Notes under the pieces: generated by a model | Told to the model about the DNA's origin: nothing | The model's input: only the letters and a program-made list of their open reading frames with translations | Database searches by the model: none | Program-made: the position numbers and the translations under genes | Shown: positions 57,285-64,000 of the stretch, piece by piece | Numbering within the stretch: the first letter of the stretch is position 1 | Layout of the letters: each line of letters begins with the position of its first letter | Assembly (NCBI GenBank): GCA_024663395.1 | Contig: JANFAH010000092.1 | Span: 62,001 to 126,000 of the forward strand | DNA length: 64,000 bases | Source of the DNA: Pisolithus tinctorius | Lineage: Eukaryota > Basidiomycota > Agaricomycetes > Boletales > Pisolithaceae | Reading direction: 5' to 3'

Positions 57285-57640
57285 TCACAAGGTGTTGCAA
57301 CATATTGCAATGAAAGTAGTATAAACATTGCAACGGGTGTTGCAACATTACAACATGTTGCAACGAAAGGGGCAAGGGCGCTACAACGCGTTGCAATGAA
57401 AGTAGTATAGACGTTGCAACGGATGTTGCAACATTACAATGCATTGCAATGAAAGGGGCAAGGGCGCTACAACGCATTGCAATGAAAGTAGTATAGACGT
57501 TGCAACGAGTGTTGCAACATGCTGCAACAAAATTAGTATGATTGTTGAAACGTTGACAAAATGGTGCAACACTCTTTGCAACAACCCTGTCGCCGTGAAC
57601 AATGCAACACTACCTGACGGTAGTTACCGCTTTTCATTGC
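57285..57640 (+). repeat. TTGCAAC-rich minisatellite array, right
   Basis: The units are the same and in the same direction as in the left array, for example AAAGTAGTATAGACGTTGC. The inverted CGGTAGTTACCG word follows at about 57618-57629. Confidence 0.78.
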
Positions 57641-58496
57641 AAGAATGTTACACTAATCGCTCCGGCATGGTCAAGGGTCATCCCCAAAAAAAGTTACAGA
57701 CCATATATATTAAAAGTACCGGTGACTGCAAAAGTTGCGCAGTAATGCAAAATTTGTCGCACAATCACCACCGTTTTATTTTGCTTGTTTAATGTTACAG
57801 ACGCAACGTTATATTGTGACGCTGCACCATCCAGGGTGAAATTTTTCCTGACGATCGGATAGCCAGTAGATGACAATTAGAAGCAACAGCTCATGCTATC
57901 TTTATGCCGCCTGTTCTTTGCCCTACACTAAATAAATCTTCGCACATGCAGCCCACCACCATTAAATGTGCCTATAGCGAAAGGCCGTTTCTTATTGTAC
58001 TTATCTTTCATTCATCTGTGATTAACATGTGGATTTATGGAAGCATCCACAGCCCTTGTATCGGACATGCAAAGATGAAGGTCCCGCTAAAAACAAACCA
58101 GATTCCCGTTTGCCTATATTGCAACTATAGGTTGCTGCAGGGTGATAACTATTTTAGCGACCTCAGTGACCCTACACCAGTTTTTGAATGTGGCGGAATT
58201 TTGCAGAATTAGTTGAAGTTGGCTTCTAGAATTTGGTCATGCCGTTCATAGATTAGAAGGTACTCTGTCTGAATGTCCCCTAGATACCCATATGTAGCCC
58301 TCATGGCTAAAGCATTTTGAAATGTCGAGAATTACAATGCCTTTTCAATGCATACCGTGATTGGCAGGATTGGTTACTTCAACCAGATTTCACACGTTCT
58401 TCATATCTCATACCAACCAGTCTAATGTAAATGCAGTACACGGCATTTCGGTGCTTATTCAGCATTGTCAGAAGGGTATAGCACGCGATGAAGGTT
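57641..58496. other. No recognised gene
   Basis: Short open frames only (57904-58212 is the longest plausible one). I see no domain, repeat or RNA gene. Confidence 0.4.
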
Positions 58497-59607
58497 TCAG
58501 TGATAACAGAGCTGTGATGTGATCTTTGCTTTTGTAGTTGCGCCAAGGGCAGTTGGCGTAGATCCCACAGACAGCACAAAAGATTGGGAGCGAGTGCTCT
58601 TGTTCTGGTGTTCCGCCAGGACCTCTTGAGCCATCGATGCAGCATCGTTAACAAGCTGTACTTCGCCCGTCAAGTAAGAACTGGCCTGTTCCCGAGACGT
58701 CGACCTATAGGAATCTCCTGCATGGCTGTAGAAACCAAAGACAGATATGGCGTCCGATGCGAACACAGTTCTCATGAATGCCTTGAATGATTCTGGCCTT
58801 GGAGATGTACCAGCGCGTCTGATCCCTGTCAACGCATTTATATCCATTTTGGAAACATTATCGGACGCACTTCTGACCGCCGTCCATCTTGATGAACGTA
58901 GACCACTTCTTTGGTTGTTGGCGTTGTCTTTCGTACTCTTCCAGAAACTTAACCTGCTCCAGGTTATCCACCATGATTCGGACGGTCCCACCGTACTTGA
59001 CCATTTCTTCGTGCAGTACGGACAGATCGTCAAGTTTGTTTGGTCCCACCGGAAGGCCATACAATATCTAGTAGATATCAAGCAACAAACAGGCATGGCC
59101 GGAAAAGTGAACTGACATCCTTGACAGTGCCATCTTCAACCAGGCCACCATGGACGACTCCCCATGCCTCCATCATCGTCGAGACGATCACTGCGCTGGT
59201 CTTAGCGACACTGGAATCGAGTTGCAATCTTGTACCTTCGACGGTCTGCACTGAAGGTCATAGCGCGTGAAGCTATATAATACCGTAGTTAATACCTTAT
59301 GCGTCTCCAAGTGAGCTCTGAAGCTAGCACCCCAATCCTTAGCATTTTGGTGCATTTTGGCACAGTTCTCCTTAAACGCAGTGCGATCTACGACGAAGGC
59401 TGGTGTTCGGAGTGCATCGAGAGGTTGTCCAACGAATTCCTTGACCAGGGCACCCTTGTCAACCGAGAGGAAACCCCAGGGAGTATTCGTCTGTAGGAGT
59501 GGCGTCATTGCAAGCATACTAAGAGGTAGGAGAGTGGCAACCCACTCGGTAGGAGCTGCTGGTATCTTATCTTTCGTTTCCACATGGAATTCTAACAGAA
59601 GTTGCAT
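58497..59607 (-). pseudogene. D-serine dehydratase / D-threonine aldolase-like, truncated
   Basis: Four exons on the minus strand join in frame: ALRTPAFVVDRTAFKENCAK and FRAHLETHK, then TVEGTRLQL and SAVIVSTMMEAWGVVHGGLV, then ILYGLPVGPNKLDDL and FIKMDGGQK, then RAGTSPRPESFKAFMRTVFA, FGFYSHAGDSY and FVLSVGSTPTA. This is the PLP-binding TIM-barrel half of the fungal Dsd1 family, which breaks down D-amino acids. Two defects stand out. The lysine expected third in the H-x-K-T-H-K motif is Glu (HLETHK). The protein ends just after SVGSTPTA, so the C-terminal barrel with the zinc ligands is missing. Probably a recently inactivated host gene. The true start could also be at a downstream Met (MLAMTPLL). 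Confidence 0.8.
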
Positions 59608-60471
59608 GTCATATTCATACAGAACCTCCCTTGCGCGTGCTCCTCCACGACATCAGCGACGAGTCTAGGCCATGCTTTCTACACGGATAAACTGCGGCAG
59701 CCACCGCAACCCACCGCAACCCAACCAATTACTTACCCATGACCCAAGGACTAACGACATGCTACTAAGTGTCGATTGAATAATTTTTCGCCCCGCGATG
59801 GAGTACATGCTAACCGACAGGAGAAGCAGGGAATATAATAGGGGTTCTATCAGTGTGCAGGGGTCACACAAAAGCCAAGCAGTCGTGGCAGCGGCAACGT
59901 CGTATATTAACACAATCGATGTGTGAAGAATAAATTGGGCAAGTCGTGTGTGGGCGGACTACAAGGGTTTCTTTTCTGGTGATCGATGGTCCCTTGGCAA
60001 GTACATGTCATGGGGAACTACACCAATTAATAACCACTCAGACAACAATCAAGGCATGTTGCTGGAAATACCCATCCTACTCACCTCTTGCCATGGCCGA
60101 TGCAATACGTGAATACGTGTCATGGTAGCGGAGTATCGAAAACCTGGCAGCATTTCTCAAGCTTCCCGGGGATCAACTTGGCACTTACTTAAACACGAAG
60201 GTGAATGCATGTAAGACAATATCTATCAATGGCTCCCACTGCTGCCAGAAGTGAAGAACGGCCTTTGTATTTGTGTCAATCTACAAGAAAAAAACCTTTG
60301 AGGGGATGACGCATAGTACAGCAAAGATGGAAAGTCGCTCGTTGGACCTGCCTCTGCATGATCTGGCGCCAAAATGCGCAACTCGGGTGTACCAAGACGA
60401 CGTGAGGAAACCTGCTGCACGTAGAAATTATTACGGTTCACTGAAGTTCGATTACCCTTAAAAAATCAAGC
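59608..60471. other. No recognised gene
   Basis: This is intergenic between the Dsd1-like gene and the splicing-factor gene. The minus frame 59665-59913 is hydrophobic but has no context. Confidence 0.45.
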
Positions 60472-62766
60472 TCATTGGTGTGCCATCATGATCGCGTCCG
60501 AAATGAATGCAGCTGAGATTTGTCGTCCCCCAAACCACCGCCCATTCAGTCCTTGAATAGCCTTTTTGGCAGCTTCAACTGAGCCGAACTTGACATAAAT
60601 TTCACCCTGAACACTATCATGAGGCCAGTGAACTCTAACAATAACGAGAACATACTTGGCTGTCTTTTTCGATTTTGATGATCTCAACTTTGCCGTACTT
60701 TTCTTCACATTCGCCTTTAACGTCGTCAGCTAATTCCCTATCCCAGTCGCGTTCTGTCTCCCTAATCCCTCTTGGTCAGTCACATCGGTCAACCACGGAG
60801 CGAATAACTCACTCTTCCGGATTGAACATATTCTTCAGTAGGACTGAACGTGATTGCATTGTCTGTGGAATGTTTGGTTTGTTACTGTTATCATCAGTAG
60901 TGCACGACGAATCCGAAATCGACAAGACGAACACAGTTGGAAGCTTCGGAGTTGGCTCAATTCTGGCAAGTTTTTGCATTAGCGCTTGACGTGACGCTGC
61001 ATTCAAATTACCGCCTTCGAAGGAACGGCATGAGAGTAGTTATTGCCTAGATAAATCTGCTCACCGCCAGCTTCGTCCAGGGAATCCTGCTGGGTATACC
61101 TCACGCTACCTTTCTCGTGCACAGTGTTGACGCGGAGCTGATGCCACAACAGTGAGGGATATGCGGGGATAACAACTACAGTACATACTGTTCTTCCAGC
61201 GAGCTCGAAGCCTTCCATTTGCTCCAAAGCCATTTTGGCATCTTCACCTCTTTTGTACCTGGAGGATTCGCTAGTTCAAGGTCGCAACCGGCATTGGGGT
61301 GACCACTGACTGTATGAATGCATAACCTTTACTCCTGCCCGTCATCGGGTCCCTGTGCAAATCAACAAATGCCAGTTCACCAAATGGCTCAAAGACTTGT
61401 CTGATATCGGATTCGGTGAGGTTGAAATGCAAGGAACCAACATAAAGTCTGTAGCAATATCGTGTCAGCGCGACAGGACTTATCACGATAAGGAAAGCCC
61501 ACTGCATTGCCCCGTGTGATGTATTGACACCGGGGGGAAGGTTCAGGTTCCTGGAAAAATGGATTAATAAACGTATGGGTGAGATAAGCAAGTACCAACC
61601 CGTCTCCTGGGTGAAGCCTATTCCTCTCTGCTTCAGTCAACTGCACCATGATAGGTAAACCCATTACGATCGTGCCACTGAGGGCCATGGCCTTTTCAAC
61701 GAGATCGACGGAGCGGAACTCGACATAACCAATGCTAGTAGACTATCAAGCCTTGAACCGCGCTAAGACTCATGGCTTACCCTTTCGACCGACGAGAGAT
61801 TCTGTCGGTAACGATGCGAGCATCGACAACTGTACCTTCGCCTAACTTGTCCTCGAAGAAGTACCCAAGATCACGTGCCGTAAGACGAGCAGCGAGCTGA
61901 GAAACGAACACAGACCGAGCTTCCGAATCGTCTTCTTTGGGCTCTTCGGGGTTATAGTCTTCAACTGGAACCTCATAAGTCGGAGAAGGACGCCTGACAC
62001 AGTGTGGATGAAAAGAAGGCAGCGCCATTTACAACGTATACTTACTGTCTGGTGGGACTGGGTCGCAATGACCGTTTATCAAATTCGTCTTCAAGTGTAC
62101 CTTCGTCAGATGGAGCGCGCTTAGAATCACGACGATCCCTGTCTCTTTGGTGCCGAAGTGGTTCGTCGAACTCGTCGCGGGGGTCGCGCACTCTCCTGTC
62201 GTACCTATGTTCGCGTGAGCGGTCTGTCCGGTCAGCGATCCTGCTTCGGGGACTGTCCTTGACGGAGGCGGGAGCATGAGGATCGTCACTTTCCTCATGC
62301 CTCTTTCTCTTGGATCGTTCGGGGTCCCTTTCTGGAGACTCGTTTCCGTCTTCCCTCTTGCGACGCCTTTCTCTGTCCTCACGATCATAGTAACGACCCT
62401 CTTCATCCCGCCTATCGCCACGGTGGCGACGATCTCTCTCCCGGTGGTCCCTGTCTCTGTCTCTGTCTCTGTGAGACCTCTCGCGAGACCGGCTGCGCCT
62501 CTCTCTATCTCTGTAATCCCTCTCGCTGCCGCGGTCGCGACTTCTCCGTCGCCTTTCATCAATATCCCTGTCTCTTTCCCTATGGCGCTCTCGTCTGTCC
62601 CTCGAGTAGGACCGGTGAGAGCGCCTTGTGCGGTGGGTGTCCGTCGAGTGGTTCCGAGAGCTGTATACCAGTAAATCACAGGTTGCAGGCGACACAAATT
62701 TACAAAAACGCACGACTTTCTATTCGGCGAAGTGTCAACGTCCATCCTACCGTTGGTGCTGGACAT
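60472..62766 (-). CDS. RBM39/Rsd1-type splicing factor
   Basis: First exon 62714-62766 ([18 protein letters not shown]), a 53-bp intron, then an RS/RD-rich exon (long runs of Arg, Asp, Ser) to about 62041. RRM1 ([20 protein letters not shown], then GIGYVEFRS across an intron), RRM2 ([28 protein letters not shown]) and a C-terminal U2AF-homology RRM ([34 protein letters not shown]) follow; the GRWF motif marks the UHM type. The family (human RBM39, fission yeast Rsd1) helps 3' splice-site recognition in the nucleus. About eight introns; all frames join and no damage is seen. It ends MMAHQ and TGA, which shows that TGA is a normal stop in this genome. A true host gene. Confidence 0.88.
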
Positions 62767-63215
62767 TGTGCCTCGCTCAAAGTGCGGTGGGTGGGGTGTC
62801 GGAGGAGCACAGCTAGCATGCGAAAACTTTCGAACTCAGCACAGCCACACAAGGCCACAATTTCTCAGCCCTGCGCACAACGTTCATCGAGCAGACATGC
62901 TGGCAAGGCGAGGAGCTCTTGTGTGCAGGCTTGCAGTGAGGACTCAGTCACCATGGAGGCTTGCAAAATTACAACTCTGTCGACAGTTTACATAGAATTT
63001 CCAGATGTAAGTTCCCAATATCCAACAAGTTCATATCAACTTTGAAGGTGGAAGCTACAGCAGTGACAATGCCTAGAAATTGTCTTTGTGTAACGCCATG
63101 ATCCCAGCGCTGACTTCATCTCCCATCCGACTATTGTTTGGTGAGGCATAAAAGGGATCAACTTGACCTTCGACGTGAAAAAAGGGGATAATTTATCTTG
63201 TGGCTCGTGACCATA
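62767..63215. other. Intergenic, shared upstream/downstream region
   Basis: It lies between the ATG of the RBM39-type gene (minus) and the stop of PEX16 (minus). No further gene is seen; the promoter of the RBM39-type gene should be here. Confidence 0.4.
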
Positions 63216-64000
63216 CTAGGTCAAGTCATAGTGCAGTATCTGGGCCATGCCATCAGCTTTCCGAGGCCGGGAAAAATGAGACCACCCCTCACAATAGTAG
63301 TATTCGTCGATCAGGGGTACCCAGTCTTTCACTACTGCGCTTATCAGACTTAAACCTGGTACATGGGCTGCCTTTTCGACCAGCGACTCGAGTTTTGGCC
63401 TTGAATGGACAACATTCAGATAGCGCAAGCGGAAAGTACCTGTGACGCACCGTGTGTACAGCTCCCAGGCGGACCCCCTGAAGAGATACCAAACCAAGTC
63501 ACGGTCCCTGCGTGCATATTCGTCTCCCTCGACAGACGCAGAGCATGAGGGCGCCCTCCGAAGATTACGGGACAAAATGTCAATCCCAAGGGCAGTTAGG
63601 AGAGCACGGTCTTTATGCCTGCTTGTGCTCAACATGGAGACTACGGTACATGGATCAGTTCAATAAGCGCCGCCGGTAGAAGCACGACCACACCGTATAT
63701 TAGAGGCCTGGCGACGTATATGACCTCAGCCAGCCAGTCTTGAATGGATGCAAGTGGGGCGACAAGTTGAAGAGAAGGCCGGACGGACGAAGTGGTCAAC
63801 GCCTTTGGAAGGAGATAATCTTCGATGGAAGAATCCGAGCGACCGGGAGGAGGAGGTGACAGCATTAAAGAGCTGGGTTGTAATGGTACATGGTTGTTCT
63901 TCAGATGGTCCGGCGTCGCAGGTGGAGAAGCAGGCGGAGTGGTCGGAACGAGAGTAGGGGAAGAATGGATTGAGGACGGCGGAAGGGAAGCAGGATCAAA
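63216..64000 (-). CDS. PEX16: Peroxin 16 (PEX16), C-terminal part
   Basis: The gene enters from the right edge. Pieces include WLAEVIYVARPLIY, LLTALGIDILSRNLRR, DEYARRDRDLVWYLFRGSAW and, after a 51-bp intron (63400-63450), PKLESLVEKAAHVPGLSLIS and VVKDWVPLIDEYYYC, ending at 63216. This order fits Pex16, a peroxisomal membrane protein that helps insert other membrane proteins early in peroxisome formation. The N-terminal part lies outside the window. No defect is visible. Confidence 0.8.

Noticed and set aside
46175..57629. An 8-bp target duplication for the KDZ element
   Set aside because: Flanks of the CGGTAACTACCG words do not match in any frame I tried, so the exact ends stay open.
46160..57640. 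CRISPR-like arrays
   Set aside because: The TTGCAAC arrays have irregular unit and spacer lengths, and the genome is eukaryotic.
1..64000. tRNA or rRNA genes
   Set aside because: I looked for tRNA-like A and B boxes with matching stems and for rRNA core words and saw none that held up.

Overview
The window comes from a filamentous basidiomycete, most likely an Agaricomycete. The evidence is short GT..AG introns of about 50 bp, CACTA-like (Plavaka and tnp2-like), KDZ and chromovirus mobile elements of the kind common in mushroom genomes, and host genes with fungal architecture (an RBM39/Rsd1-type splicing factor and PEX16). About 55 kb is mobile-element territory. Only the right-hand end (about 58.5-64 kb) looks like ordinary host sequence.

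Layout: (1) 1-1.2 kb, C-terminal end of a Plavaka-like transposase gene. (2) 3.38-7.23 kb, an LTR element that encodes only Gag (copy A, minus strand). (3) 8.46-23.2 kb, resuming at 33.2-33.8 kb, a strongly CpG-depleted block. It holds two CACTA-type transposase pseudogenes and three companion genes, and almost every broken codon is a TGA where Arg (CGA) is expected. (4) Nested insertions inside that block. A 1.84-kb TG..CA element sits at 11.01-12.85 kb. A 9.97-kb Ty3/gypsy chromovirus sits at 23.24-33.21 kb inside the Plavaka transposase (5-bp target duplication CACAG). A second 1.84-kb element sits at 25.96-27.80 kb inside the chromovirus integrase (4-bp duplication CTGG). Removing each insertion plus one target copy restores the host reading frame. 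(5) 34.29-38.08 kb, a second gag-only element (copy B, plus strand), ending 7 bp before the ATG of an F-box-like gene. (6) 39-46.2 kb, a patch of host-gene fragments: plasma-membrane H+-ATPase, mitochondrial Hsp60 (twice in tandem) and mitochondrial Hsp70. (7) 46.2-57.6 kb, a KDZ transposase gene and three plus-strand genes, framed by two arrays of a TTGCAAC-rich minisatellite and a short inverted repeat; it may be one large KDZ transposon with cargo. (8) 58.5-64 kb, a damaged D-serine dehydratase-like gene, the splicing-factor gene and the 3' part of PEX16.

The best candidates for something undescribed are these. The gag-only LTR family has an SR-rich Gag tail, a 157-bp-periodic 3' region and mosaic identity between its two copies. 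The 1.84-kb element carries an ORF conserved even in its decayed copy. The chromovirus carries a third ORF joined to integrase by a TAATG stop-start overlap and a GGGTTTT frameshift heptamer at the gag-pol join. The CpG-decay record allows the insertions to be ordered in time. All family assignments were made by eye from motifs; no database search was run.
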